Shown: positions 1 through 12,794 of the stretch, piece by piece
Numbering within the stretch: the first letter of the stretch is position 1
Layout of the letters: each line of letters begins with the position of its first letter
Assembly: GCA_013365325.1 (NCBI GenBank)
Contig: JABVXV010000202.1
Span: 1 to 64,000 of the forward strand
Reading direction: 5' to 3'
Origin: Dipetalonema caudispina
Lineage: Eukaryota; Nematoda; Chromadorea; Rhabditida; Onchocercidae
Length of the DNA stretch: 64,000 nt
The notes under the pieces: generated by a model
Seen by the model: the letters and a program-made list of their open reading frames with translations, nothing else
The model's database searches: none
Told to the model about the DNA's origin: nothing
Translations under genes and position numbers: made by a program

Positions 1-194
1 TTTGTGATTGTGGGAGGAAAATTATTATCACTACTGAAAAAATTTGCATATTTTAATTGGAAGAAATTTGAATCCTAATACTCTTAATTTGTCAAATTTT
101 GTCATTCTTCAAATTCTATCAATCAATGTTTTACTTTTTTCTTATATTATATAAAATTTGCTCATTAAGTATCATGCCGATTCAATTTTACTAG

Positions 195-2136
195 TTAGAA
201 ACCGGTTAAAACACGTTTGGAAGAGGCAATTTTCAATTTCTTTTCAGCATACCAATAGTGATGCCACAAGACAAACGTGAATAGCCAGTTAGAAATGAAA
301 CCGATCAGGTAAATAGTAAATACGGTACCGAATCCTGTATCCACCGTACCACTCAATGCGTCAAGCATCTTTGGTGCTGTTGCCATCGTCAACACTGCTA
401 AACCGAGGGCATATGATGATTGCATCAAAAGTGCTGAAAACATTTCTTCGAAAAATTTTCAATCTTTCTTGGTCTGGAAAAAATATGCATTTTTTTAGGT
501 AATGATATTTGTTAAGTTCTATATCAGTTATAAACCAATAATGATAACAGCAATCATTGATAGAATTGAACATTTATTTACCTGGCCATAGTAACCAAAT
601 TGGTTTGGTAATGAAAAATAATGCAATTATTAGCAAAAATAATGAACTGGTATGCAATAAGCACCAAATGGAGCGCATAAAACCACCATCCAAATAATTT
701 GCTATACATTCATTAGTTCCCAGTACGCGATGCATTAGGCCATAATCAAATATGATAATATCATAGGCTAAAAACTGAAAATGGAACATATCTGATATTA
801 TAAAATGTTAGAAAGTTGATAGAAAGAAGAAATGAAGAGAATCATAACTGATGTAAAATTGTAGCAGGGAATTATCAAAGATTTTTTTGTTGTTGAAAAT
901 TGTTCTTCTGGAGATTACAAGAGGATGATACTATGATAGACGATAGTATACTTAGAAACGTAATCCTAGACCACTCATAGAGTACTGAAATATTTTTTTA
1001 CAAGCAAATTTCACTTTTCATTTCACCAAAAATACAAAGATATTTTGAGGATTAAATTTATTAAATTAAATGTAGTGCATGAATTTCTGGCGATGAGGAG
1101 TAATATTGCTTCATATTGGATATAATTTTGACAAGCTTTTTTTGAACGAAATTAAGGATGTAATCCGGCAAATAAATCCGTTTAATTCATTCGTTGACTG
1201 AGCTCTACATATCTTCAAAGAAATAATATATTTCTAAAATTAAAAAAAAAAAAAAAAAAAATTTACGATCTCAGCTGCAGTTGAAGTTGTTGTGATATTC
1301 GATTGGCATGCAAATATGGTATTGTGTTTTTGTATCGAATAAGCATGCTAAATTGATTATGCATTTAATTCAGTATGAAATTTAGATACTGTTATCAACC
1401 TTGCAAGAATGAAAAATCGCTTGCTTTGATCATTTTTTGAAAATTCTCAAATTCGAAGAGAATCATATTTTCAGTATGCCGAAATGTACCAATTGTTTGA
1501 AATTTCTTCAGCAAAGATTATTTGCCTAACGATTAAATTTTGGATGAATTATTGATTAAACATAAATTAAGCGAATAGCTTCTTTTTTTTTTCCCCATCA
1601 ATAGAAAAGTTTTTAACTATCTCATCAATTTCTCATTTCAATCGATCAAAAAAATCGTCAATGCATTCAAAAATTGTTTAAGACTGACACAATCCTGTAT
1701 CAGATCGGTTATATATCAACATCAAAAAGAATTTCATGATGTTGGGTTATCAGGCTACTTCATTTTATCCACTCATAAAGGTTGATTATTAAGGATGTAA
1801 TTGCAGTTGTACGATGAAGTATCGAATCAATTTCCGTTAAATCATTTTTTAATAATTTCATTGAGAAAAGCCAACATCATTTTGACGATTTTTCTTTTTC
1901 TTGTTTTTTTTTTTTTTTTTTTTTTTTTTAGCATTCTTATAATGCAATGATACAATATTTGAATAATTTTTACTCAATGATAAATATAAGTAAGAGAAAG
2001 TAACCTGAAGAAGTGAAGTAAAAGCAACGAGAAACTGTAAGATTGCAAAGATGACACAAAGATGTCTGTTTTTGACAGGTAAACCACAAAGAAAAGTGTA
2101 TTTCTCCTCAATTACAATGAATAAGCAAAGCTTCAT
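195..2136 (-). CDS. Small four-helix membrane protein, nematode-specific type
   Basis: Three exons read 2136-2005, 774-582 and 433-195. Phases agree at both junctions (0, then 1), giving 187 residues. Exon 1 carries a Cys-bearing segment (FLCGLPVKNRHLC) followed by a hydrophobic stretch. Exon 2 holds a loop (GTNECIANYLDGGF) and a hydrophobic helix (SLFLLIIALFFITKPIWLLW). Exon 3 has two more hydrophobic segments and ends in a basic tail (AEKKLKIASSKR). That makes about four membrane helices with a polar loop after the first, an arrangement common among uncharacterised nematode tetraspan proteins of the DUF7027/LAPTM-like kind; that family label is a guess from pattern only. The start at 2136 is the first Met of the open exon, and a further upstream exon is possible. 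No function can be assigned. Confidence 0.62.
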
Positions 2137-4180
2137 GTGGAAAGGTTGAATTATTGCAGATTTATTGAATTGAATGGGATCTGTTGAAGCCTTTTTTTTT
2201 TTTTTTTTTTTTTTTTCCTGTTATTGGTTAATTAACACTTTTAGGCCCATTAGCGTTAATTCATTTTCATCCATAAATGTCCATTGGTCCAATATTTTTA
2301 CTTCCTCTTTTTGGTGCTACAATTTCCTATTACTTTATTCGAAAACAAATTTTAGCTTGTAGTAAATTGAATTTACATAAAATCCTAAAAATAATATATC
2401 TGAGTATATTACAATTTAAAACAATTTTCATTCATTGTTGAAGACATTTCTAACTAATTTTAAACTTTACTAATACTTAAAATCATGAAAATAAATTATT
2501 TCAATATCGATTAATAATATTATCTCAAATAATTTGATATTATCACTCATTGATTACCAGATTATATAAAGCATTTCTTTTATTTTCAGTTCCTTCTTCA
2601 ATCATCCCCAGAAAATATATGCATATCTTTCTGCTAACAATCCATCCTTTTTTTTTTTTTTGCGTAACACTTCGATATTAGCAATGTCAGAAATTTATTT
2701 GAACAAAGTTTTCGAGAATTTTCAAAGTCAAATTAAAATTTAAAATTTCAAACATCAAGGAAAAATTGACAAATTCCAATGATATGTGACAATTCATCCA
2801 AATGAGATGTCTTTTTTTCACACAATCTTTATCAAAATATATTTGTCACCCAGCGATATGGATGGCTACAAATAAATTGTCTCAGAACCATAGAAGAACG
2901 GTGTTTTCAATGGTGCGGGATGGGATTTTGAGTAAGTTGGAAGTGTGTTTGAATTATTGTCATTTCGATTGTTTAGTTCATCTTTACGTTGAAAATTCTA
3001 ATTAAGATTAGGAGTGAAATACCTGAATGGTAAGACCAATTCACAATTGTCCAGAAAATAATCAACCGATTATGACATTATTCTTGAATTCATAACCATT
3101 AGAATTTTGTATTTCGTAGGAATTCTCTTTTAGAGTTTGTAACAAATCAAACAAAAACATTTGATAAATCATCAATGTAAGTTATAGCATTTTCATCAAG
3201 TTACTTCTTTCTATTTATTGATGAAGTAGAATTTATTTACTAATCAAATTTTATCACTATACAAGCATTCAGAATTTACTAGTGTATACTTGTACCGGTA
3301 AATTTTGAATGATCGTATGATGATAAATTCTAATCGGTGAGTAAATAGACATATATTTATATCCAGGTGTTAAAACATTTTGGATTTATTCCGATGTTGC
3401 TATTCAAAGTTATATCAGTGTATAACACTTGTACTTTGACCTAAAAGGAAGATACGAATGTTTCAGGGAATGGGAAATGATGTTAGTAGATTGTATTTAA
3501 GTGTTGAAATTTTCGAAACTTTATTGTAAGTTCCAGAAATTTGGACGTTAATTCTGGTCAAAGATATATTTCTCTATTGAAAGAATATGTTTGTATTTTT
3601 ACTTTTTATGCTGTCCATTTTTGTCTATCAAAAGCACTAGCCATTTAAATTATTTTATTAAATTATTTCCAATTCAAAAGCGTTTTTTCCGACAATTTTT
3701 GTCGGCCATTGGATTAAACGAAGTAATATGATTACTATCATGTTATCGTTGACACTTAGTAGGAATCTAGCCATACCATGATTAGAAGAAATGCTACATT
3801 GAAGTGATAAATAATTTAGGATGAGTGAAAATATGCATAAGGAAATGTAAATATCATGCCATTTTTTATAAAAGTGCCTAACTGTGTGGAATTCATTAAA
3901 CGCGGTTGTTCACACGTTATGCAAAAGCTGTAACTGGTTGGGAAGGTGGACTTTTTCGCTTCCGTTTTTAGTCCTGTTCGGCTGATATTTTACGATGCCC
4001 TTTGGTGATCGTAGGAAAAAACGTATATGGATGAAATAGACTTTTGTAAAGAAAGTTTCACATGTTATCTTTGTAAAGAGAAGTTGGACAAGAAGTACTC
4101 AGATTTTATAACGCAGAATGGTTTCAATAAGTATTTATTACTTTTTCCCTTCTTAATCATTATAGCTATCAAAATCACAG
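2137..4180. other. Intergenic, AT-rich
   Basis: No convincing gene is seen. The stretch holds poly-T runs (about 2191-2216 and 2648-2661) and short random open frames. It lies between the start of the leftward membrane-protein gene and the rightward coiled-coil gene, so it should contain both promoters. Short open segments at about 3855-3930 and 4027-4120 (the second with a CYLCKEKLDKKYSDF segment) could be 5' exons of the coiled-coil gene, but I could not join them in frame. Confidence 0.5.
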
Positions 4181-7100
4181 GGAGCGTTAAGGACTCGAAA
4201 AAAGAAATTGTTATGGAATGAAAATATTTTTATTCGGATTCATTTAGAAAATCAAGTGCTACAGAAGACGTTGAGAGCCATGGGAGATTCCGAGTTCCAA
4301 GTTATTATAAAAAAAGATTTAGAGGAAAAGGATCAGGATGAAAAGCGAACCGAACGTGGAAAGCTTGTGCAAATGCAGAAGAATTGGTTGGAAGCAAGAA
4401 AAAAAATCGCCTCTCTGGAGGCACAAGTTAATATGGTAAATGATTAAATTTAAGAAAATTCTAAATGATTACACCGAAATGACTTTATAAAGGCAGGTGC
4501 GGAGATATGATGATAAGCGTTAGTCGAAATCAATTAGCGCATTGGACATTTCCAGCTATTCGTGGAGCATGCTTAAGTCATTTATTCGTAGAGCTAGTCT
4601 ATTCTCCAATTAGATTACTAAAATTTGTAAAAACTGAATCTAGACAATACTGATCAACTGATCATGCTTAAATTGTAATTCTAGCATCGACTTCGTGAAG
4701 AAGCATTGATTTGTGAAATGGTTGAGTTACGCAAGAGCCAAGAAGTGAGTCAGACCAAGTTCGATGAGGAGCGCCGTGAATGGCTTCGCGATATGCGGGC
4801 AGTTCAGGAAAGCAAATCACAGGTATTACTATCAAGACTTTTATTTTGTTTGTTTTAAGGAAATGGAACTTTCACATACGTTTTTCCGTTCAGCTTTTGT
4901 AGGTACTCATCATTGCTGTTGTTCGTTTGGTCTGGTTTTGAAGGAGAAATAAAAGATTTAAATGCTTTGTTTTAGAATGTTGATAAAGGCAAGGCCGAGA
5001 TAGATTTGTTAAAAGCAGAAATAGCAGAATTGAAATCCTCCTTAGACGATTCCGAACGAACCCGTCTGTTTTTGCTGGAAGACAACGGTAAAATAAAACA
5101 ACAGAAAGCAAAATTAAGGTTTTGGTTTTATTTTTTCATAAAAAAAATGCCTTCTGTTTGCTGTAACAACATGGTTCAGTACTTAATTTCAGACGTAAAG
5201 GGATATATTGCTGTGAACTGTAATCAGTTTCAGATATCCTGAGAAGCTTTTAGATACAGTTATATTGAGCGGTTGTCCTCATTGCTTTCATACAAATTTA
5301 TACATTAAGATGTAGTTTCATAACGTTAGAAATGTGGGCTATTTTATTTGCTAACCCTGGTTTATTCCATACGATATCAATATATAAATATTTAGATGCG
5401 ATTACAATGAGCTGAAGCGTGAGCACAATAAGCTTCTGTCCTCCCAGCAAACTGGAACAACATCTGTACGTTTTATGCAACTTTTGTGTTTTGTCATTTA
5501 CTATCAGAATTACTTGCAATCTTTTGCTTGGTCTTCGGCGTAGCTAATCAAAATTCTCAGTACATAACAATTGCTTCTTATGTTTATGTGATACTTTTCA
5601 GAGAAAAAGTGAAGTTCTCTGCGATAGAAGTGGAACGGAAAACATTCCAAGCAGAAGCAATCAAAATGGGTTGCGAGGTGGGAATAATTTTGGGAGTGTC
5701 GTTCTCGGCCTCTCTGAGGTAAATAATTGCTTAATTTTGTCGTCATTATTTCTGCCTTGAGTGCATTATTTTTGCAGACGTACAGTATATGCATATCACC
5801 AGTTTTACCTACACAATCCGATAATGCCAATGTCACTAGCTTGGAAACAAATTCTAAGTGTAACGAAGATTTAATTGCCAAATCTGTAAATATGCAGGTA
5901 TTGTCAGTTTTCAGAATTTTTTGTTAACGAATTAATCATTGGGTTAATTAAACGAAGGGATTTAATGGTTGACTTCATCAGTCTGTTTTAGGAGATCGTT
6001 GTTTGGCCAATTTTGACATGCTTAGCCGTGATACCTATAAAAAAGGCATCATAACGAATATGCGGGCAGTTGTGGTACTCCCTCTAGATTTATATTTGGA
6101 AGCTCGTTTTATGAAGTAATTTTATTGAAGTACTCCCGAACATTTCATGATTCAGGAAAGTGTCGTAATGAACAATGTAAACACAAAAGAAAAAAAGTTA
6201 ATCGAGGAGCTTATCGAGAAACTGAAACACTCAGATGAAAAAAACCAAGAATTACGAAAAGCGCTGCATACTGTCGATGAGCAGTGCGAAAAGCTTGTGG
6301 TGCGTTGTTTTTTTTTTTCATATTTTTGTTGGTTCTAGTTTTCAACTATCGATGAACTTTGTCGTTGACTAGGTTGGAGGTATGAGTTGGGAATTGGTCG
6401 TCTTGAATTTTGTTTAGGAAGGAGCTCTTAGAAGCTGTATTCCATCATGTCACCAACACCAGACGCACTGAATAATTGGGCGTTCATGGGTGACATTTCT
6501 AGTGTTTACTGTTATACTCTTTGCCTGAAGGTAGAAATAATTATCCTTCAAAGATTATAAAGAATTTCAACTATTTTATTGCCAAAAAAGCAAACTACTC
6601 AACTGTACCTGGGGCTGTTTTTTCTCGTGTTCGTTTTGTAAATTGTATACGTCATCATTGCAGAGAAGTTTCCAGGAACTGAAATTACGATACGAAGAGA
6701 AGGAGCGCAATCTTACACTGAATGCATCAGTTTCTAGTGCAGCACTGCAAGGTAGTAGTCAGTGTGGACGATCAGATCTCGAAACAGGACATTCTGCAGC
6801 GGAAAAGGACCACAAATTTTTGTTCCAGAAGCTTCTAGTAATTATCTAGTTGAATATGCTTTATTCTTTATAAACGAAACTACATTTTGCTTTGAAATGT
6901 ATTCGGAAGGTGTTTTTGAAAGCTGTTGGAGGAATACTCTCGTCTCATAATTATCTCTTTAGTTACTCTGCTCACAAAAATACAATTACTGTGGTTTCGG
7001 TTCTCATTTTCATACGTCCTGGATTTTGAGTTTAGGTCGCCTACCAGTCGACTTTACATTTCCACGGTGTGCATTTACTAGCTTACTCTTATCCTTTTTT

Positions 7101-7207
7101 TTTTTTTTTTTCAGGATGATGGGGATCCTGCATCGAATGCAATCAAACGCAAATATACTTCATGCCTCACTGCCACTGGTAAACGTTCGAAAAATGATCT
7201 CTGCTGA
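4181..7207 (+). CDS. Coiled-coil protein, identity unknown (5' end unresolved)
   Basis: Exons that join in phase: about 4181-4435, 4685-4822, 4976-5118, 5396-5465, 5602-5718, 5778-5897, 6156-6299, 6664-6837 and 7115-7207 (stop TGA). The first half is strongly helical and charged, with heptad-like segments such as QKNWLEARKKIASLEAQVNM, LLKAEIAELKSSLDDSE and YNELKREHNKLL. The middle (5602-5897) is Ser/Asn/Gly-rich and probably disordered. A second coiled coil follows (ELIEKLKHSDEKNQELRKAL; FQELKLRYEEKERN), and the tail is basic (AIKRKYT, TGKRSKN). No catalytic motif is visible. A cytoskeletal, centrosomal or trafficking scaffold is the natural guess but is unproven. The first exon is uncertain: the frame opens after a cacag acceptor at 4180, but no in-phase upstream Met exon was found. 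A possible extra exon at 5992-6075 has a frame conflict. Confidence 0.6.
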
Positions 7208-8901
7208 GTTTATGCAGACAATTTGATTTGTCATTATTCTTCTCTGTATGTTCTTTGTCATTTTAAATTGCTTGTATTAGTTCTGTGGAACAGAAACAGT
7301 TGTCCGAAAATAGTTTTGGACTTTTCCTTGCAGAACTATGAAATTGTTGTCGATGTTTTAATAGTAGTAAAATAATATGCCCCAGGCAGTTTGTATAGTT
7401 CTTTCCCAATATGTATTTTATTGTATGGCGTGGTTGTGTTATGCTTAAGATCGTTTTTTTTTTTTTCTCATCAATTTCTTCAAAGTGCAAATTGTTTAAT
7501 GAATAAGGTCACTCCTACCAACGATGGTCCCAACTACCTAAACTCCTGTATTTCCTGTGCACCCACTACTTCCATTATTATTATTGTTCATCTCATCTTT
7601 ATCACTCATGCATCCCACATTCAACTATCGTACAAATGAACATTTCCTAGCTTACATTCGTCCGCTGATTATAGTTCATTTGCATACCTCTGAATGTTAA
7701 ACTGCCGACAATTATGAAAAAGTGTTCTAGGGAACTCGAAGAATAAAACTCTCACATGTATCGTCAATTTGTACATCACCAAACTGAAATTTTCTGCTAT
7801 GCTTGAGAAATCTTGTTGATCATATAAAATCCCATTAGATTCTATAACTGCTGTCATTCAACTACTGCTGACTGCTCTTAGAGATCGAAGTAGAAAAAGT
7901 ACTGTTTGGTGGAATTATAGAAATTTGATGAACATGTACAAATCAGACTTTCAGCCGCCCATCCGTCTTTAGAGCACATGTTTATACAATTTAAAATGCA
8001 ACGAAAGGTCCTTCTGCTTGACAAGTTTTGGGTTATGAATAGCAATGCGACATATGTAAGAAATCAACGTAAATTGTCCAAATCAAATATAATTCAGCCT
8101 TTATTGCTGTTAAACGCATTTTCACAAAACAGGTTTTCCATAAGTCAATGCCTAAAAAATCTGAAGTGAAATGAAAGAAGACAGAAAAAAGAACGATTTC
8201 ATAAAGGGGATGATAATAAGCGGCAAACATAAAGAAGATAAAGATAATGATTATCGAGTAGGTTGGAATTCACGCTCCACTGCTAAAAAAAAGAGTGGGA
8301 CAGGACGCTACGATACATATCAAGAATTTCTCTTTCTATGGGGCGAGTGAAAATAGGAAGGCAGATAGTTTTTATTGCGAAAATGGAGGAAACAAGGGGT
8401 TAAGACGTAAAGAGAAAAAAATGAAAGCAAATTAAATATCCCCCTTAAAAGGTGTCTTTCGATGACAATATAGTGAACACAAGAACTTCGATCTGGATTA
8501 AGGATATGATTAGAACAGTACTATTATAAATAAAGGAAACGAGGTATAAAAGTGATAACGCTGGAAGTTACACATCATCTATTGTAATCAATAAGGTTCT
8601 GCAACGCACCAAAGATTCATCGTTTCGTATGTTTAGCTAAACTGTATAAGTGGTGCATGGATCAAGAATCAAATTTAGAAGAGGATATGAAGAGACAATA
8701 GAGACTATAGAGAAAATGCCACAAATTTGAAGTTGAAATGCGAAGGGAAGAAAACAAACGCAACTTAAATATCCCCGTTGTAAGGTACCTATTGCAACAG
8801 TACGGTAAACACATGAGTTCAGATTTAGTTTAAAAATAAGAGTAAAATGGTACAATTGTACATGAACTTAATGAAGCCCATAAGTGAACATTCAGAGAAA
8901 G
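7208..8901. repeat. Convergent intergenic region with a diverged tandem duplication
   Basis: No coding exon is supported between the stop codons of the coiled-coil gene (+) and the acidic-protein gene (-). Within it, two blocks about 335 bp apart (around 8300-8530 and 8640-8860) share scattered identical words, the clearest being ttaaatatcccc at about 8433 and 8767 and gtgaacaca/gtaaacaca further on. They look like an old tandem duplication. Both stretches are purine-rich (gaagaaaacaa, gagaaaaaaatgaa). Confidence 0.4.
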
Positions 8902-10355
8902 TTAAATATCATCATGATCAGAACTTTCCTGGCTTTCTGCCAAAGTAGTATCCTCATCACCGGTTTTATCCATTTCATCATCTGCAGGTATATCCGTTTC
9001 ACCAGTGGTAGTATCTTCCGTTTCATCATCATTTTCTTCACTCAGCTCTTCGGCGGACAACAATGATAAACCTTTAGTCTTCTGTCGCATGCGGAAAAAG
9101 TTCTTCGGTTGGTTGAGTTTCATCGTGCAAGGTGACAATATGCTATCGCTGGGCGAATAAATCTGAAATAACATGAATTCTAAGATAATAAAGCAAAAAT
9201 AATGAAAGCAAGACAAATTTTCCTTACCAAATATTATTGAAAAACTTTGATAATTGAGACCAACCATGCAGATCCCGAAATCGGCTCACTAGCTCATTTT
9301 CACTTCCTACTCCTTCCTCACTTTATTTTCCATTAAACAATCTTCACTATGGTCTCGCAACAATGCTTTTCAAATCGAGATGGATGTGTCTGCCTCTAAT
9401 TTTGTGAACAAATTTGAAATAGACTACAAACTTACCGCCATTCGTTTGCGCAAGCTGATGACACGATCTGCTTGTGAAAAACACGGCGTTGTCTGAAAAG
9501 CATAGATGCACAGAAAAGTACTACTGGAAAATCATCGGAAGAAATGAAAACCAAGATATGTATGAATCAAGCTTCCTATCTTTCATATCTACACCAATAA
9601 AATTTTGAAAAAATTCGGAAGAGCATCTATTTTCTACCACAGAGCCGATGCTTCATACATCGCTGAAGCACCGGCTTTGTGGTAGTTGAGTGCATGGTTT
9701 CAAATTATACAATTGATTGCATTTTAATTTTAAACAAGCAATGATTAAGAAATTTCTCTTCACAAAAAAAAACCGGTGAACGGTTTGCTTCTCATTTTAA
9801 TTAAAAGGAAAGATTTTCCAGTGAATCTAATAGAGATTAGAGAAAACCTACAGGTCCTTCGCTAGATTCAGGTAGCTCGCCAGCAGCCGGTGGACTGCTC
9901 GGATAACCAGAATGCCCATGCAATCCATACGGATCATCATGTTCGGTGTGTTCAGGCGAATGATGCGACGAGTCCGACGACTCAGTGATATTTTCCACAC
10001 CCTTAAGAAAATCTCCACGATCTGAAGCACGCTGCGTCGTCTCATCGCTAGAATCGGAATCATCGTATTCGAACTTCGGGGCAGGAGTGATACGATCGGA
10101 TTCGGCCGCAGGTGAATCGCTTCGATCGCTATCAGTCTCCGAAAGTTTAACAACATCACCAGCAGACAAATCCTCATCTGATCTTTCAGATCCCTGCGAA
10201 CATACCGTATCCAAATGTTTTCGCGGATGATGCATCAGCGACCCTTTACAATCAGTTTTTGTTACCTTTGTTGGTGGAGGAGAAGTGTCATGTTCGCTAA
10301 CTACAACATTTTCGCTGTCAGCATTCTCATTGGGTGCATCACTTGGTGTAGACAT
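8902..10355 (-). CDS. Acidic Ser/Asp-rich protein with SPSDSILSPCT motif, function unknown
   Basis: Three exons, 10355-9852, 9492-9436 and 9162-8902, all phase 0, give 273 residues. Residues 1-168 are low-complexity: Ser, Asp, Glu and Pro with repeated SD/DS pairs (SETDSDRSDSPAAESDR, EYDDSDSSDETTQ) and a His-rich patch. The short middle exon (TTPCFSQADRVISLRKRMA) and the start of exon 3 (IYSPSDSILSPCTMKL, then FFRMRQKTKG) form a compact basic block with two Ser-Pro sites, probably the conserved functional core. The C-terminus is acidic again. This suggests an intrinsically disordered, phosphorylated regulator with a short linear motif; I do not recognise the family. A ttttttag acceptor sits 6 bases before the ATG, a likely trans-splice site. 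The first intron carries the hairpin at 9634-9685. Confidence 0.7.
9634..9685. ncRNA. Candidate intronic hairpin RNA (pre-miRNA-like)
   Basis: Two 22-nt arms (9634-9655 and 9664-9685) surround an 8-nt loop (tacatcgc). Pairing is 21 of 22 positions, counting one G-U, with one A-C mismatch at the 15th base pair. On the opposite strand the wobble and mismatch swap, so either strand could fold. It lies in intron 1 (9851-9493) of the leftward acidic-protein gene. Size and pairing resemble a nematode pre-miRNA, and the imperfect pairing argues against a very recent duplication. I cannot match the arm sequences to a named miRNA. A small inverted-repeat element is the alternative. Confidence 0.42.
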
Positions 10356-12794
10356 GATTAACTAAAAAAAACAACAGTTGAATTACTTTTGAAAAAAAGG
10401 CCACGCAGAATGCATAAATACGAACTTAGACTTGAATAAACATAAGAAAACAACAGAGAAAAAATGGAGACTGAAATAAATTCCTTTACTGTGACTTAAA
10501 TCTATCAAAACGAATATCTCACCTGAAGTCACTTCGAAGAAAAACACTTTAATTCAAAGATGGAAGAAGTGAATATAAATGGCACGTCAAGACCTGAAGT
10601 TTGAAAAACACAAAGAAAGATTGCAATTTTATTAGATTTGGTTTAAACGCTGGAAATTTACGTAGCAGAATATGCATCATTCTAAGCTTCTACATTCGTC
10701 ACATCTTCTTGGTAAGCTCTAAATGTCAATCAGTTTCCGGTTGCCTAATTCATTTATCCAAAAAACAAAAAAAAAATTTCCCAAACTTTATGGATCGTAT
10801 TATTTTGCACAATGTTCTAAAATTTTGGTGAAAAATTATCCGTATAAGGGACAAGAATTTTTCAGGATAAATCTAATAAAGCTAAAGTAACACATTCAAA
10901 TATTTCGCCTTCAAAACATCGCAGACAAATCAGTGATGAATTTCGGTAAAGTCAATAAATGTAACTGTAATAAATTCTGGATAATTTACTCAAGTAAGAT
11001 CTCAAAATATGATTGCTAAATGATCCTTTCAGAATTGTATCAGAGAACTTTTTGCTACTATCGCGGAATCAAACAAACATAGTACGAACAAATAAAATAT
11101 CTTATAAAAACACATACACAATACACTACTATTTCCCGTCTTCCGGTCCGTTTAAGTCAACCACCCGACTCATTGAAAACTTGAGAAATGATTCAAATTC
11201 GAAAAGAAGGCGCCAAGCATTGCTATCTTCGAATTCAGGATCGTTTCAGGAATCATCCAGAACGGAAAAGCAGCCATTCAGGTTCTCATCACGAAATTCA
11301 TTTCGGTTATTATTACGGAATCTCTCAAGTAGTTGTTGTGAAGTTATTTATTCTCACCTAATTTTAACAGTGATGAGAACATCCAATTTACCTGACCCAA
11401 GAATACTGATGTCACTAAGCAGGATAACGACATTTATATTAGAATTATTTGTAATTGATTTGTGCAAGTTTAATTTCTTTATCCATAAATGTCCGTAATC
11501 TTTACAAAATATGATTTGCAGAAAAGAACGTTTAATGAAATGCTAACAGATTTACTGATTATATTTAGTTATCCTTTCTGTTCCAGCATTGCAATAGTAT
11601 TATTCAGAAAGAATTTACACAAAAGATCAAATTGATCCTTTGATGTAATGAGAAATTACAATGTATTTTCTGATATATGCATTAGAAGATATGTTTCACA
11701 TAGAACTATGCAGAAATTGGCTTCAACACATTTCCTATTAGTGATGCAATTGTATATTAAAAATGCTGTACCATAATTATTTTCTGCAAGAAGTAAGTGA
11801 GCAGCTATAGTCATTTAACCATTTCTGTTGATGTTTTTGTTGGGATATATATTTCAACAAAAATCAAAACTTGAACTTAGTCTGTTCAAGATGAAAATGA
11901 ATTAAGTCCAAAATGTCTTGCTGGTATGACTCTTAGAATCGCTTCTTCTGCTCCAATTTTCCAAACTATCATAAAGCTATCTGGTAGCTTTTCCCATTTT
12001 CATATTTGAAAGACTGCTAAGGCCGTAATTTTGCAGAATTAAGGAGGCATGAAAGTAAAAGCATGACACTTCCAAGTGAATGAATTCAACGCTAAATTTT
12101 TGAACTTGAATATGCCTCGCTATCTCTGCTACTTAAAGTCACTCTCTTCGTTCTATGGATGCAAATTCACCGTTAAATTAGATGAAGTGATTTAATTTGA
12201 AGTTTTATTCCGAACTGCTTTGGGAAACTTTCACAGGTATCAATCAGTAAAGAAAACTGAAACAGTCGATTCGTGGACTGTTATCACCAATTTCGAGTAA
12301 TTGGACTTTCGATGCAATATCCACCAGTACCCAAAACAGACTCTCCAATCTTGGAGTACAAAGAGTTCATTCGTTCAAATCCAAAATCTGCAATGTCTCG
12401 GACGCATCAAATTCATGATAGCTCTTTGGAACTTGAAATGTTTAACTACCCATAGGTGTTCCTATTAATAGCTAGCCATATATATGTTATGTTAAAAGGT
12501 TTTTTTTAACAGAGTTGAAAAAGTTCCACTTTTTTAGTTGCTCATTCCCTCATACTCCATCTGTCATTTGTAGGAACTGAGTCTTACCCAATGTAATGGA
12601 CATAATCTTAATCACAGTTTGTTATGAGAAAGGCACTTATTGTTTGTTCAGTGCACTCAAACACAGCCACAGTCTGTTCAAATGCTGCGTAAAGTTTAGC
12701 AGGATATTTTTCATCACACGGAAGTACTAAACTATATTACTTCGCATCAAAAGATAGCACTCGGCATGGCTAATGATATAATTGAATGAATAGT
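10356..12794. other. Intergenic, no gene seen
   Basis: This stretch separates two leftward genes. The longest open frame on the + strand (11013-11498) is rich in Ser/Arg/Asn with no recognisable domain, splice partner or start context, so I treat it as chance. The right part (12500-12790) could hold a 3' exon or UTR of the ACAD9-like gene, because a good gtaagt donor sits at about 12833 inside its last coding exon. Confidence 0.4.

Noticed and set aside
9848..10177. 109-codon open frame on the - strand inside the acidic-protein exon
   Set aside because: Alternative frame of the real exon 1 (10355-9852); Ile/Arg-rich shadow of the Ser/Asp codons.
11013..11498. 161-codon + strand open frame, Ser/Arg rich
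   Set aside because: No recognisable domain, no family resemblance and no splice or start signals that integrate it; likely random in the intergenic gap.
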